The translations under genes were made by a program, and so were the position numbers. From assembly GCF_033708015.1 (NCBI RefSeq), contig NZ_CP137920.1:2728001-2792000 (forward strand): a DNA stretch of 64,000 nt, in the 5' to 3' direction. This document shows positions 30,645 to 41,384 of the stretch, in pieces. The stretch is from Proteus vulgaris (GTDB taxonomy: Bacteria > Pseudomonadota > Gammaproteobacteria > Enterobacterales > Enterobacteriaceae). Within the stretch, counting starts at the first letter, position 1. Each line of letters starts with the position of its first letter. The notes under the pieces are model-generated. The model saw only the letters and a list, made by a program, of their open reading frames with translations. It was not told the origin of the DNA and did no database searches.

Positions 30645-32924
30645 ATGAGTATTAGTCGTCGTTCTTTCATTAAGGGGATGGGGATCGGATGTGTGGGTTG
30701 TACCGTGGGTAGTTTACCACCGGGGGCACTTGCATTTAATCCTGTAGATTCTCTTAAGGGTCAGTCAAAATTAACACCTAGCCTGTGTGAAATGTGTTCT
30801 TATCGTTGTCCGATAGAAGCTCAGGTTGTTAACAACAAGACCGTTTTTATCCAAGGAAATAGAAATGCGGAGCACCAAAGTAGCCGAGTTTGTGCCAGAG
30901 GTGGAAGTGGTGTAAGCCTTGTCAACGATCCCAACCGTATTGTTAAACCCATGAAACGCAAGGGTCCAAGAGGTGCAGGTGAATGGGAAGTTATAAGCTG
31001 GGAACAAGCTTATAAAGAAATTGCAGAAAAGATGAATACCATAAAACAGAATTATGGTGCAGAAAGTATCTCTTTTTCATCTAAATCAGGTTCACTTTCT
31101 TCTCACCTTTTCCATTTGGCTGCTGCATTTGGCTCTCCAAATACGTTTACACACGCGAGCACTTGCCCTGCGGGTAAAGCCATTGCAGCATCCGTGATGA
31201 TGGGTGGCGACCTTAAAATGGATTTAGCAAATTCTAAATATATTCTTTCTTTTGGTCATAACCTTTATGAAGGCATCGAAGTTGCAGAAACCCATGAATT
31301 AATGACTGCACAAGAGCGAGGTGCAAAACTAGTTAGTTTTGATCCTCGTTTATCGGTTGTTTCAAGTAAAGCAGATGAGTGGTTTGCTATTCGTCCTGGT
31401 GGTGATTTACCCGTGCTAATGGCTATGTGCCATATCATGCTGAAAGAAAATCTTTATGATAAAGATTTCGTTGAGAAATTTACTGTTGGTTTACCTCAAT
31501 TAAAAGAAGTTCTACAAGATACAACGCCTGAATGGGCACAGGCACACTCAGATGTTCCGGCAAAAGACATTATTCGTATTACTCGTGAGATTGCCGCAAA
31601 AGCACCTCACGCATTGATTATGCCTGGTCACCGCGCAACCTTTAATAAAGAAGAAATTAATATGCGCAGAATGATCTTCACCTTCAATGCCTTACTTGGT
31701 AATTTTGAACGTGAAGGAGGTATGTATCAGAAAAAAGCAGCATCAAAATACAATAAACTTGCAGGTATTAATGTTGCCCCTGAATTGGCAAAACCAAGCG
31801 TTAAAGGAATGCCTGAAATTACCGCCAAACGTATCGATGCAACAGCACCTCAGTTTAAATATATCAATAAAGGTGGCGGTATCGTTCAATCAATTATTGA
31901 TTCAACATTAAGCGGTGTACCTTATCAAACCAAAGCATGGATTATGTCTCGCCATAACCCATTCCAAACCGTAAGTTGTCGCCCTGATTTAGAAAAAACG
32001 GCACAAAAATTAGATTTAATTGTTAGTTGTGATGTGTATTTAAGTGAAAGTGCCGCTTATGCAGATTATCTATTACCTGAAACAACGTATTTAGAACGCG
32101 ATGAAGAGATTTCTGATGTTTCGGGTCTCAATCCAGCTTATGCCCTCCGTCAGCAAGTTGTGGAACCCATTGGTGATACAAAACCCAGCTGGTTAATTTG
32201 GATGGAATTAGGGAAAGAACTAGGATTAGCTCAATATTTTCCATGGGAAAATATGGGGGTTCGCCAACTATATCAAGTCAATGGTGATGAAACGTTGTAT
32301 AAGGAAATCCATAAAAAAGGCTACTTGTCCTATGGAATTCCGTTACTTTTACGTGAGCCTTCTTATGTAAAAGCCTTCGTTGAACAATATCCAGATGCTA
32401 TCAAACATGTTGATGGCAACAATATGATGGAAAAATCACTGTCATTTAAATCACCCAGTGGCTTAATTGAAATCTATTCTGAAGAACTCGAAAGCCGTTT
32501 AGAAAATTATGGTATTCCTCGCTTCCATAACTTCCCATTAAAAGAAAAAGACGAGCTTTACTTTATCCAAGGCAAAGTCGCCGTTCACACTAATGGGGCA
32601 ACACAATATGTACCATTATTAGCCGAATTAATGTGGAAAAATCCTGTTTGGCTCCACCCTGAAACGGCTAAAAATCATGGAATTAAACATGGTGATGAAA
32701 TCATTTTAGAAAATAGTACAGGTAAAGAAAAAGCACATGCTTTGATCACTGAAGGCATTCGTCCTGATACCGTATTTGTTTATATGGGATCGGGGGCAAA
32801 AGCAGGTGCGAGAACAGCAGCGACTACAACAGGCGTTCACTGTGGCAACTTATTACCTCATGAAATTAGTCCTGTATCAGGTACTGATGTGCATACATCA
32901 GGTGTCAAAATTAGTCGTGCTTAA
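30645..32924 (+). CDS. phsA: Thiosulfate reductase molybdopterin subunit
   Basis: 759 residues. A twin-arginine signal (SRRSFIK) starts the protein. The [4Fe-4S] ligands are C48, C51, C55 and C83 (CEMCSYRC then VCARG). The molybdenum ligand is C174 (ASTCPAGK). C-terminal MPT-binding domain around HTNGATQY to GVHCGNLLPHE. This matches PhsA, which reduces thiosulfate to sulfide and sulfite in the periplasm with menaquinol electrons. First gene of phsABC; AACTGGAGG precedes the start. Confidence 0.92.
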   Translation: MSISRRSFIKGMGIGCVGCTVGSLPPGALAFNPVDSLKGQSKLTPSLCEMCSYRCPIEAQVVNNKTVFIQGNRNAEHQSSRVCARGGSGVSLVNDPNRIVKPMKRKGPRGAGEWEVISWEQAYKEIAEKMNTIKQNYGAESISFSSKSGSLSSHLFHLAAAFGSPNTFTHASTCPAGKAIAASVMMGGDLKMDLANSKYILSFGHNLYEGIEVAETHELMTAQERGAKLVSFDPRLSVVSSKADEWFAIRPGGDLPVLMAMCHIMLKENLYDKDFVEKFTVGLPQLKEVLQDTTPEWAQAHSDVPAKDIIRITREIAAKAPHALIMPGHRATFNKEEINMRRMIFTFNALLGNFEREGGMYQKKAASKYNKLAGINVAPELAKPSVKGMPEITAKRIDATAPQFKYINKGGGIVQSIIDSTLSGVPYQTKAWIMSRHNPFQTVSCRPDLEKTAQKLDLIVSCDVYLSESAAYADYLLPETTYLERDEEISDVSGLNPAYALRQQVVEPIGDTKPSWLIWMELGKELGLAQYFPWENMGVRQLYQVNGDETLYKEIHKKGYLSYGIPLLLREPSYVKAFVEQYPDAIKHVDGNNMMEKSLSFKSPSGLIEIYSEELESRLENYGIPRFHNFPLKEKDELYFIQGKVAVHTNGATQYVPLLAELMWKNPVWLHPETAKNHGIKHGDEIILENSTGKEKAHALITEGIRPDTVFVYMGSGAKAGARTAATTTGVHCGNLLPHEISPVSGTDVHTSGVKISRA

Positions 32925-32936
32925 GGGAAAATAACG

Positions 32937-33515
32937 ATGAACAATAATGATAAACAATTTGTCATGTTACATGATGAGAAACGTTGTATTGGCTGCCAAG
33001 CTTGTACTGTCGCGTGTAAAGTCATCAATGACATTCCAGAAGGATTTAGCCGACTTCAAGTCCAAATTCAAGGCCCTCATGATGATGAAGCAGGTAATCC
33101 ACATTACCAATTTTTCCGTGTTTCTTGTCAACATTGTGAAGATGCACCTTGTGTTTCAGTGTGTCCTACTGGTGCCTCTTTTATTGATGAAAATGGTATC
33201 GTTCAGGTGAAAAAAGAGCTGTGTATCGGCTGTGATTACTGTGTCGGTGCATGCCCTTACCATGTTCGTTATATTAACCCAATAACGCATATCGCAGATA
33301 AATGTAACTTCTGTTCTGATACTCGATTAACGGAAGGTGAATTACCTGCGTGTGTCTCGGTGTGTCCAACGGATGCACTTGCTTTTGGTCGCATCGACTC
33401 ACCTGAAATTCAGGCTTGGATCAAACAAAAATCGGTTTATCAATACCAATTAGATAATGTCGGAAAACCAAGTTTATTCCGTCGTAAAGAAATCCATCAG
33501 GGAGATAAAGCATGA
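32937..33515 (+). CDS. phsB: Thiosulfate reductase iron-sulfur subunit
   Basis: 192 residues with four Cys clusters for [4Fe-4S] centres: [12 protein letters not shown] (C17, C20, C23, C27), [26 protein letters not shown] and CNFCSD with a last CVSVCP. It passes electrons from PhsC to PhsA. It lies 12 bases after phsA and overlaps phsC by 4. Confidence 0.92.
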   Translation: MNNNDKQFVMLHDEKRCIGCQACTVACKVINDIPEGFSRLQVQIQGPHDDEAGNPHYQFFRVSCQHCEDAPCVSVCPTGASFIDENGIVQVKKELCIGCDYCVGACPYHVRYINPITHIADKCNFCSDTRLTEGELPACVSVCPTDALAFGRIDSPEIQAWIKQKSVYQYQLDNVGKPSLFRRKEIHQGDKA

Positions 33516-34291
33516 CTAGTATCTGGGGAGCCGAACTCTACTATACGCCAGATTATTGGCCTGTATGGTTAATGGCAGCTGGTTTATTAATCGTTGCTAT
33601 GATAGCCGTATTAGTTATTCATGGCTTGCTACGCTATGCTCTTGCACCAAAACACGCAGGTCATTATGAAGAAGAACGAGTTTATTTATACTCTAAAGCA
33701 ATACGTTTTTGGCACTGGGGTAATGCGTTACTGTTTATTCTATTACTATTGAGTGGATTTTTAGGGCATTTCTCTATCGGTAATGTCACTTCAATGGTGC
33801 TATTACATAAGATCTGTGGTTTTATTCTTATCGCGTTCTGGATTGGTTTTATTCTTATCAACTTAACAACCAGCAACGGCGTGCATTATAAAGTAAGGTT
33901 TAGCGGATTAATTGGTCGTTGTATCAAACAAGCTCGCTTTTATCTTTACGGTATAATGAAAGGCGAACCACACCCTTTCGCAGCAACTGAAACTGATAAA
34001 TTTAATCCACTTCAACAACTCGCTTACTTAGGTGTAATGTTTGGCTTAGTACCGCTGCTACTTATTACTGGATTATTATGTTTATATCCTGAAGTACTGG
34101 GTGAAGGCTATTGGATGCTAAAAGCACACTTAGTGTTAGGGATCGTGGCATTAATGTTCATTTGTGCACATTTCTATTTATGTACACTGGGTGATACTTT
34201 TACTCAAACATTCCGTAGTATGATCGATGGTCATCACCGTCACAATAAACATGATGATCATGGTTCGGTAGCAGAAAAAATCGAACATTAA
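33512..34291 (+). CDS. phsC: Thiosulfate reductase cytochrome b subunit
   Basis: 259 residues with five hydrophobic segments (about 18-40, 70-90, 105-125, 165-190, 205-225). Histidines for two b hemes stand in these segments ([33 protein letters not shown]). It anchors the complex and oxidises menaquinol. Last gene of the operon; a terminator follows. Confidence 0.9.
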   Translation: MTSIWGAELYYTPDYWPVWLMAAGLLIVAMIAVLVIHGLLRYALAPKHAGHYEEERVYLYSKAIRFWHWGNALLFILLLLSGFLGHFSIGNVTSMVLLHKICGFILIAFWIGFILINLTTSNGVHYKVRFSGLIGRCIKQARFYLYGIMKGEPHPFAATETDKFNPLQQLAYLGVMFGLVPLLLITGLLCLYPEVLGEGYWMLKAHLVLGIVALMFICAHFYLCTLGDTFTQTFRSMIDGHHRHNKHDDHGSVAEKIEH

Positions 34292-34327
34292 TTTCTTAAT
34301 ACCCTTCTATTCCGTTTCATGTCCTAA

Positions 34328-34353
34328 AATGCCTGTTTAAACAGGCATTTTTT
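34328..34353 (+). terminator. Terminator of phsABC
   Basis: AAATGCCTGTTTAAACAGGC-type hairpin (AATGCCTG/CAGGCATT) followed by TTTTTT, 37 bases after the phsC stop. Confidence 0.9.
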
Positions 34354-35075
34354 TGATCTTAATTCAGATACAAGTTTATACAATGATACATATTACATTT
34401 GCGATAAGCATCATTGTATTCATTTTTTAATATCCCCCTCTCTGGCTCGTCGCTCGAACACATTATTAAACCGCCAAAAACTCATTGTGAACGCCTCTTC
34501 ATACTCAGAATGAAGGGGCGACAATCATCTACCCTAATGTGATATTAACTACCATTTTCCGCAAATAGTCATTTAATGATAAATACATAAATTTTGATCT
34601 AATAACGTATTTGCACTACTACACATTTTTGCCTTTAACATATTAAAAGTCACTTTTTTAAATCCATTCGTGTGAAAGGCATCATTTATATACTTAATTG
34701 CTTCAAAAATGTTATTAGAAAGTGAAATCGTGGCAAGTAATATAAGAGGTAATTTTATGGTTTGTTTATTCTAAAAAAGTATTAATTAGTTAGATTTTCT
34801 CACACAAATAAATATGAGAATATATTTCTCCAAACATGAAAGTCGCAGTTCACTTACAATATAGTTATTCTTTTTTTTGTAAAAATTTAAAATATTTATT
34901 CTTTATAAACGCAAAAAATGCCCTAATAAGGGCATTGGTTTCATATAAAGGCTTTATTTCAATAATTAAGAAAATTCTTATTATTAATTAACTAAAGACA
35001 AATACTAGTATATAAGAATTATCTTACTCAATTTAGTTATTCTAAAATGAGTTGCTTTCTAATCTTAGAAAATAA
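34354..35075. other. AT-rich intergenic region with two hairpins
   Basis: No gene seen. A 9-bp inverted repeat TACAATGAT/ATCATTGTA at 34379-34418 is followed by T-rich DNA. At 34914-34938 a strong hairpin AATGCCCT/AGGGCATT with T run on the minus strand probably ends the transcript of the regulator at 35076. Confidence 0.5.
34914..34938 (-). terminator. Terminator downstream of MrpJ-like gene
   Basis: Minus strand AATGCCCT-TATT-AGGGCATT then TTTTTT. It lies about 140 bases after the stop of the MrpJ-like gene. Confidence 0.75.
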
Positions 35076-35378
35076 TTAGAAGATAGAAAGAGCCTTGCTA
35101 TCAAAATGAGATGGAATATGTTGTTCATTACACTCAGTTTCTTGTGCCATTCCACCTGTTACTTCTTCAAAGAAGCTACCAATATTAACACCTAGCACTT
35201 CAAGAACTCTAACTAAGCAATCAATATCAATACGGTTTACACCACGCTCATAACGAAATAATTGTTGTTCACTAATATCAATCTCTTTTGCTAACTGAAA
35301 TACAGTATAACCTTGAGATTTTCTTAATGATTTAATTTTTTGTCCAACTGCATAAGCGACTGGATACTTGCTACTCAT
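35076..35378 (-). CDS. MrpJ-like HTH regulator
   Basis: 100 residues from ATG at 35378; the frame opens with GTG at 35399. XRE-type HTH: VGQKIKSLRKSQGYTVFQLA, then EIDISEQQLFRYERGVNRI, followed by VRVLEVLGVNIGSFFEE. This is the pattern of MrpJ and its paralogs in Proteus, which repress flagella and control fimbriae. No fimbrial operon lies in the window, so it would be an orphan copy. Confidence 0.82.
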   Translation of the reverse strand: MSSKYPVAYAVGQKIKSLRKSQGYTVFQLAKEIDISEQQLFRYERGVNRIDIDCLVRVLEVLGVNIGSFFEEVTGGMAQETECNEQHIPSHFDSKALSIF

Positions 35379-35399
35379 AATATTGTTCTCGCTTTTCAC

Positions 35400-37560
35400 T
35401 TTGATTGATATCTAATTTTATAATGGTGTGTTCCTATGCAATAATATGTAAAAATATATATTATCGATGACACCTTTTTGTTTTAATAAAATATTATTTT
35501 TAGTAGATAAGAAATATTACAATTCATAACATTGCTTATCATATGTAAATAATATACTACGCATTTAAACACTTTCAACCAATCAAAAAAAGACAATACA
35601 AGCATGATGATTTACTCGCACTAGTTAATAATACCTAGGATAATGCTATATGTTCTTTATTTTCATGCAGTTAAAATATTTTAATTATAAAACTACGCTT
35701 TTTTTTCCTTAAATTTTACTCATTAATTAGAATTATTATCTGGTGGAAGGTTAATTTAAAGTGTGATTGTTTGTATTGAGTAAAAATAAATCAACTTATA
35801 TCAGCCTGATTTATTTAAATTAGTAAATTAACCTCATAAAGATAGCGATTTTCTTATTTTTATTAAATAGCTTAAGCAATATCAATGAAATCTGATTATT
35901 TTACAAGACAATCTATATTATTTTATAATATCAATGAGTTACACTAATTGCATTAAAGTGTGGATATAAATCACATTTTAAACATTTGTTAATTAATTTA
36001 TATAAGCATAAACCCTTACTTTTTCAGCTAAACATATTTCAAAATCTACAATTCTTTATTACTCTAGAATAAATAAATAATATATTTAATTACTCATTTT
36101 TTTTGAATTTTTATTAATGAATAACTTATTTTAATTTTAAATTAGATTAAAAATCTTCTTTATGAAATAAAAAAAGGTGAATAAGAATATAAATATTTTT
36201 GTTTTATCAGTAAGTTATTTGAATAGTACACGAGTTACCATAAAAAACGTTCTTTTTATGACTTCAGAATACTATTCTTTCTTTTTCACTCAAATACGTA
36301 CATTTGATACATTGCAAAAACAAAGCAACTATCACATCTTAAGTTAAATTTATAAGGGAATGAACTATTAAATATCGGTTTTAGTATGATCTAATTTTGT
36401 TAAAAAAAATAAAAATCAATCTTTCTATATCCTAAGTAATTACACCTATTCCATATAAGAGTCATTCTTAGCGTAAAGTAATCATTAATATTTTTATATA
36501 ATTTATATTCATGCTAAATACACAAATTTCTCCATTTATCATAAAAAATGAAATTAACTACTCCAGGACAAATCAATTACTGATGAAATAAGTGTTTTTT
36601 GCTTTATATCATTTATTATCCAGTTCATTATGATGATATTTTGATAAATATCAAATTTTAAATTTAATTCATTTTAAATCAAATAGTTAAACATCTTTTC
36701 TTGTTCGAATATATCTTTATACAAGAAGAAAAAAGAAGATAAAACATCATTATAATTAATCTTTTTTCTTGCTAACACGATCCAGTGTTTTATAAAAAGT
36801 AAGAAAGATTAACTATAAATCTCAATTTTTATCTCTGCTCTTCTGAATTTTTTCTAAAAAAAGAAGTGCCACATATTTTTTTATACTCATTTAAAATTTT
36901 TTAACTTACTCATTTTATTAGGAATATAGCTAATGAAATATACTCAGATAACTTATAAAAATGCATCTTAGGTTATTTAATTTTATAAAGAAACTGAAAA
37001 CACCCACATTTACCCCCAAAAGGAGTAGATCTTTCTTTTTCAATTAGAGTAATTTTTTTTTATATTTTCAGTTCAAAACTTAAGCTCTATTCAAAAATAA
37101 ATATATATTTTCTACTACACGAACCCACTTATCCAAAATAATTAACTTAACAACTGAAAATCAGCTTTTTAAGCTACCCACCATTTCAAATGAAAAAAAC
37201 ATGACAAAATATAAAAACGCAATAAAAAAAACGACTTATGATTTTTTTCACAGAAAACATAATGCAATAACAAGTTAAAACTGCCTTAGAAACGAGTCGT
37301 TCCAAAAAACAAGATAAGTATTGCCTTGGGTATATAAAGAGGTGAGCCAATATAGGGACGAAAAAAGCATGCGTGTAAAGATATACGCTCATGAGTGAGA
37401 TAATCCGCAATATGATAGAACAGGAACAGCTGACACAGAGAAAGCGATTGAGACTCTAAGAAATTAGATTAGACGGCAGTAGCATAGAAATTAAAAAATA
37501 AAATAATTATTAGTCATTTAAGAGGCAGAATAAGGAGAAAAGAAGGTATAAAGGAAGAAA
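35400..37560. other. 2.1-kb AT-rich region without a convincing gene
   Basis: Very AT rich, stop codons in all frames, no frame with codon structure of the neighbours. Near 37320-37470 composition becomes more balanced and a 22-residue frame (ATG 37391, MSEIIRNMIEQEQLTQRKRL) can be read, perhaps the relic of a lost gene. No RNA gene or mobile element recognised. Confidence 0.5.
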
Positions 37561-37568
37561 TAAAGAAA

Positions 37569-37644
37569 TGGTGGGCGGTATTGGGCTCGAACCAACGACC
37601 TCCTCCTTGTAAGGGAGATGCTCTACCAACTGAGCTAACCGCCC
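37569..37644 (-). tRNA. tRNA-Val(UAC)
   Basis: 76 nt with CCA. GGGCGGT acceptor, anticodon TAC in CCTTACAAG, T-loop GTTCGAGCC. Last gene of the seven-tRNA transcript. Confidence 0.95.
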
Positions 37645-37658
37645 GCTTTATTATTAAA

Positions 37659-37734
37659 TGGTGGGTCGTGGGCGATTCGAACGCCCGACCAATTGATTAA
37701 AAGTCAACTGCTCTACCGACTGAGCTAACGACCC
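37659..37734 (-). tRNA. tRNA-Lys(UUU)
   Basis: 76 nt with CCA. GGGTCGT acceptor, anticodon TTT in GACTTTTAATC, T-loop GTTCGAATC. One of three identical copies. Confidence 0.95.
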
Positions 37735-37774
37735 ATTTAATAAATTTGCGTAAATCTGTAAGTAATGTTGTGAA

Positions 37775-37850
37775 TGGTGGGTCGTGGGCGATTCGAACGC
37801 CCGACCAATTGATTAAAAGTCAACTGCTCTACCGACTGAGCTAACGACCC
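37775..37850 (-). tRNA. tRNA-Lys(UUU)
   Basis: 76 nt with CCA; same body as the copies at 37659 and 37888, different flanks. Confidence 0.95.
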
Positions 37851-37887
37851 GTCACAATGTTCACTACTTATGTTGTATTTTTAGGAA

Positions 37888-37963
37888 TGGTGGGTCGTGG
37901 GCGATTCGAACGCCCGACCAATTGATTAAAAGTCAACTGCTCTACCGACTGAGCTAACGACCC
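37888..37963 (-). tRNA. tRNA-Lys(UUU)
   Basis: 76 nt with CCA; same body as the two copies downstream. Confidence 0.95.
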
Positions 37964-38004
37964 ATACCTAACTGTGTGATATTGTTCGAAATAACCGAAT
38001 GAAG

Positions 38005-38080
38005 TGGTGGGCGGTATTGGGCTCGAACCAACGACCTCCTCCTTGTAAGGGAGATGCTCTACCAACTGAGCTAACCGCCC
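38005..38080 (-). tRNA. tRNA-Val(UAC)
   Basis: 76 nt with CCA; same body as the copy at 37569. Third tRNA of the transcript. Confidence 0.95.
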
Positions 38081-38123
38081 ACTTCATGATGACTAAATTC
38101 TCACTACCACGCTTTAATGTAAT

Positions 38124-38199
38124 TGGTGGGCGGTATTGGGCTCGAACCAACGACCTCCTCCTTGTAAGGGAGATGCTCTACCAACTGAGCTAACCGCCC
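38124..38199 (-). tRNA. tRNA-Val(UAC)
   Basis: 76 nt with CCA; identical body to the neighbours. Confidence 0.95.
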
Positions 38200-38238
38200 A
38201 ATCACACTAAATCATACAACTTATCACAACGAAAATAT

Positions 38239-38314
38239 TGGTGGGCGGTATTGGGCTCGAACCAACGACCTCCTCCTTGTAAGGGAGATGCTCTACCAAC
38301 TGAGCTAACCGCCC
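38239..38314 (-). tRNA. tRNA-Val(UAC)
   Basis: 76 nt with CCA; first gene of the tRNA operon, 15 bases after the promoter -10 box. Confidence 0.95.
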
Positions 38315-38329
38315 GTCGTGATGGGGTGC

Positions 38330-38357
38330 ATTATAGGGATACTGCGCTATGAGTCAA
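38330..38357 (-). promoter_or_regulatory. Promoter of the Val/Lys tRNA operon
   Basis: Minus strand TTGACT (38352-38357), 16-bp spacer, TATAAT (38330-38335), then the GC-rich discriminator GCACCCC. Strong promoter with the stringent-response type start region, as usual for stable RNA. Confidence 0.85.
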
Positions 38358-38633
38358 CGATTTTTATCAGTTTTTTATCGTGAAAATGATCGTTCGTTTT
38401 ATTTTTAGTCAAGATGCTTTTTTTAGCACCATTAGTGACACAGCAATTGACCAAAATAATCCTATGGGTACGCTTCGTCAAACAAAAAATCATCAATTTG
38501 AAATTTTTATCTCAGTTAAAAGCTTAATGCCATTGAGGAATTAGCATCCAGTGATAAAATAAGGCAACCATTTCTTTTTTTTGATAATCACGATTACTTA
38601 TCTATATAAGTAAGACGTACAAAGGCAATCCCA
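38358..38633. other. gltX upstream region
   Basis: Divergent spacer between the tRNA promoter and gltX. A perfect dyad TTACTTAT-CTAT-ATAAGTAA lies at 38594-38613, 20 bases before the start codon. No gene seen. Confidence 0.45.
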
Positions 38634-40052
38634 ATGAGTAAAATAAAAACCCGTTTTGCACCAAGTCCTACTGGCTATCTACATGTTGGTGGTGCGCGTA
38701 CCGCACTTTATTCCTGGTTATATAGCCGTCACAATAAGGGCGAATTTGTACTGCGTATAGAAGACACTGACTTAGAACGTTCTACACAGCCAGCTATCGA
38801 TGCAATCATGGACGGTATGAATTGGTTAAATCTGAATTGGGATGAAGGTCCTTATTATCAGACTAAACGCTTCGATCGCTATAACCAAGTGATTGATGAA
38901 ATGTTATCTGCGGGTACAGCATACCGTTGCTATTGCTCTAAAGAGCGTTTAGAACAATTACGCGAAGATCAAATGGCGAAAGGCGAAAAACCTCGTTACG
39001 ATGGTTGCTGCCGTAATGGTAACCATAATCACAGCGCCGATGAACCTCATGTTGTGCGTTTCTTAAACCCACAAGAAGGTTCTGTTATTTTTGATGATAA
39101 AATTCGTGGTCCAATTGAATTTAGTAACCAAGAGCTTGACGATCTGATTATTCGTCGCACTGATGGCTCTCCAACTTATAACTTCTGTGTTGTTATCGAT
39201 GACTGGGATATGGAAATCACTCATGTTATTCGTGGTGAAGATCATATCAACAACACACCACGCCAAATCAATATTCTCAAAGCATTAGGCGCACCCGTAC
39301 CTGAATATGCTCACGTATCAATGATTCTAGGTGATGATGGTAAAAAACTATCTAAACGCTATAACGCAGTCAGCGTAATGCAATATCGTGATGATGGCTA
39401 TCTACCAGAAGCACTATTAAACTACTTAGTCCGTTTAGGCTGGTCTCATGGTGACCAAGAGATCTTTACTATTGATGAAATGATTGAGCACTTCACTTTA
39501 GAAGCTATCAGTAAATCAGCAAGCGCATTTAATACAGATAAACTGTTATGGCTAAACCATCACTACATTAATACATTACCCGCAGAGAAAGTTGCGGTTT
39601 ATTTAGATTGGCATATCAAACAACAAAATATTGATACCAGCAATGGCCCATCATTAGTTGAGCTGATCAAATTATTAGGCGAACGCTGCAAAACATTAAA
39701 AGAGATGGCTGAAAGCTGCCACTATTTCTATGTTGATTTTGAAACCTTTGAAGAAGCCGCCGCGAAAAAACATTTACGCCCAGTTGCTCGCCAACCATTA
39801 GAAGTTGTTCGCGATAAGTTATCAGCAATTACAGAGTGGACAGCTGAAAATGTTCATCAAGCCATTCAAGATACTGCTGATGAATTAGAAATAGGTATGG
39901 GTAAAGTGGGTATGCCGTTGCGTGTTGCTGTAACAGGTTCAGGTCAATCTCCTGCCTTAGATGTTACTGTTCATGCTATTGGTAAAACTCGTAGCGTTGC
40001 ACGTATTAATAAAGCATTAGACTTTATTACTGAGAGAGAAAACCAAGCTTAA
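38634..40052 (+). CDS. gltX: Glutamyl-tRNA synthetase
   Basis: 472 residues, the normal length. Class I signatures: the HIGH-type HVGG in [17 protein letters not shown] and the KMSKS-type [10 protein letters not shown] zinc site [10 protein letters not shown]...CC lies between them near residues 98-125. It charges tRNA-Glu. AAAGG precedes the start. The tRNA-Val/Lys operon is divergent, as at the E. coli locus. Confidence 0.96.
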   Translation: MSKIKTRFAPSPTGYLHVGGARTALYSWLYSRHNKGEFVLRIEDTDLERSTQPAIDAIMDGMNWLNLNWDEGPYYQTKRFDRYNQVIDEMLSAGTAYRCYCSKERLEQLREDQMAKGEKPRYDGCCRNGNHNHSADEPHVVRFLNPQEGSVIFDDKIRGPIEFSNQELDDLIIRRTDGSPTYNFCVVIDDWDMEITHVIRGEDHINNTPRQINILKALGAPVPEYAHVSMILGDDGKKLSKRYNAVSVMQYRDDGYLPEALLNYLVRLGWSHGDQEIFTIDEMIEHFTLEAISKSASAFNTDKLLWLNHHYINTLPAEKVAVYLDWHIKQQNIDTSNGPSLVELIKLLGERCKTLKEMAESCHYFYVDFETFEEAAAKKHLRPVARQPLEVVRDKLSAITEWTAENVHQAIQDTADELEIGMGKVGMPLRVAVTGSGQSPALDVTVHAIGKTRSVARINKALDFITERENQA

Positions 40053-40080
40053 TTTACTCGTTAATTTGGTTTACTATGAA

Positions 40081-40117
40081 AGATACATTCCTAAAATAGG
40101 GAATGTATCTTTTTTTT
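40081..40117 (+). terminator. gltX terminator
   Basis: AGATACATTCC pairs with GGAATGTATCT around an 8-base loop, followed by a T run, 28 bases after the stop. Confidence 0.92.
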
Positions 40118-40160
40118 GTACTCTTTTTCAGCAATCAATAAATAATATGAGATTAACTGA

Positions 40161-40189
40161 TTGACAGTATTGTGCTTGTTGCCTATTAT
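40161..40189 (+). promoter_or_regulatory. Promoter of the tRNA-Ala pair
   Basis: TTGACA (40161-40166), 17-bp spacer, TATTAT (40184-40189), followed by a GC-containing discriminator (CAAGCCCG) 20 bases before the first tRNA. Confidence 0.88.
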
Positions 40190-40209
40190 CAAGCCCGTTC
40201 TAGTATGTT

Positions 40210-40285
<76 letters not shown>

Positions 40286-40312
40286 ATATACTTCTAGAAC
40301 AATCCAATATGT

Positions 40313-40388
<76 letters not shown>

Positions 40389-40397
40389 GAATTTTAA

Positions 40398-40427
40398 AAT
40401 CCTGAAGAGAAATCTTCGGGATTTTTT
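40398..40427 (+). terminator. tRNA-Ala operon terminator
   Basis: AATCCTGAAGA-GAAA-TCTTCGGGATT with one G-U pair, then TTTT. Lies 10 bases after the second tRNA. Confidence 0.9.
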
Positions 40428-40451
40428 GTTTTCTACTCCTCTTATTTATTG

Positions 40452-41207
40452 CTATTGTGCAGTGTATCCCCCATCTATGGCATAAAATGCCCCTGTTGAA
40501 AAACTACTTTCATCTGAAAGTAAAAACGCGACCGTTTTAGCAACCTCTTCTCTTGTTGCCATTCGTTTCATTGGATGTGTATTTGCCATCCATTCACGCT
40601 CTTCATTAGAGAGCATTTGCATTTTGGGCGTATCGACATAACCGGGTCCAATAGCATTGATCCTTATTCCTTTGTCTGCAAACTCAAGCGCGGCTGAACG
40701 AGTGATCCCCAATACGGCGTGTTTAGCCGCTGTATATGCTGAAATACCCGCAATTCCCACAATACCATTAGATGAAGAAAGATTGACAATACTGCCTCCC
40801 CCACTTTTTAATATTGCAGGTATGCCGTATTTCAAACCATAAAATACGCCATTGATGTCTGTATCAATAACGGCTTTCCAATCTTCAATTTCATAATCCA
40901 CGATAGATGTATTATGAGGTCCAGTGATCCCTGCATTATTAACTAAGCCATGTAATTCGCCAGCTTGAGCAATGATCGTGTCAATCATTTCTTCAACTTG
41001 AGAAAATGAAGTCATATCAGCCTGTAAAGCAATAACTTTCTTGCCAGTTATATCAATCGAACGTGCTGTTTTTGTGATTTCTCCTAAATGCCGGCCTGTA
41101 ATAAAAACCGTTGCACCACGTTGAAATAATAATTGTGCGATACCTTCACCTACACCCGTACTTGCACCAGTGACTAAAATCACTTTATCTTTAAAAAAGT
41201 CCATCAT
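40452..41207 (-). CDS. Short-chain dehydrogenase/reductase
   Basis: 251 residues from ATG at 41207 (AGAGGT upstream); the frame opens at 41228. Cofactor motif TGASTGVGEG near the start, NNAG (LVNNAGITG), catalytic Ser in NLSSSNG and YTAAK, and the C-terminal AIDGGYTAQ. Classical SDR of about 250 residues; substrate unknown. Divergent from the MarR gene with shared operators, so probably its target. Confidence 0.88.
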   Translation of the reverse strand: MMDFFKDKVILVTGASTGVGEGIAQLLFQRGATVFITGRHLGEITKTARSIDITGKKVIALQADMTSFSQVEEMIDTIIAQAGELHGLVNNAGITGPHNTSIVDYEIEDWKAVIDTDINGVFYGLKYGIPAILKSGGGSIVNLSSSNGIVGIAGISAYTAAKHAVLGITRSAALEFADKGIRINAIGPGYVDTPKMQMLSNEEREWMANTHPMKRMATREEVAKTVAFLLSDESSFSTGAFYAIDGGYTAQ

Positions 41208-41262
41208 TTCGACTTTACCTCTTATCAATTACATCGAATTTTATCAGGTGACCACAATATAA

Positions 41263-41363
41263 TTAACCAAAGTTAACTATACCTCATCTTATTTGATTAA
41301 CTTTAGTTAATCAATATAAAGTTTATTCGCAATGAATGACCTGATAATATTAACTTTAGTTAA
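41263..41363. promoter_or_regulatory. Three operator dyads between SDR and MarR genes
   Basis: TTAAC-N4-GTTAA occurs three times: 41263-41276 (centre CAAA), 41297-41310 (TTTA, with extended arms GATTAAC/GTTAATC) and 41350-41363 (TTTA). The last lies 22 bases before the MarR start. Sites of this form are typical for MarR dimers and suggest control of both divergent genes. Confidence 0.75.
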
Positions 41364-41384
41364 CATAATTCATGAGATGGCGTA

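Noticed and set aside
37186..37410. 74-residue hydrophobic ORF on the minus strand
   Set aside because: Low-complexity AT-rich DNA, no ribosome site, no family pattern.
37569..38314. Regular repeats that could be taken for a repeat array or ORFs on both strands
   Set aside because: They are seven tRNA genes with full cloverleaf parts; the ORFs over them are shadows.
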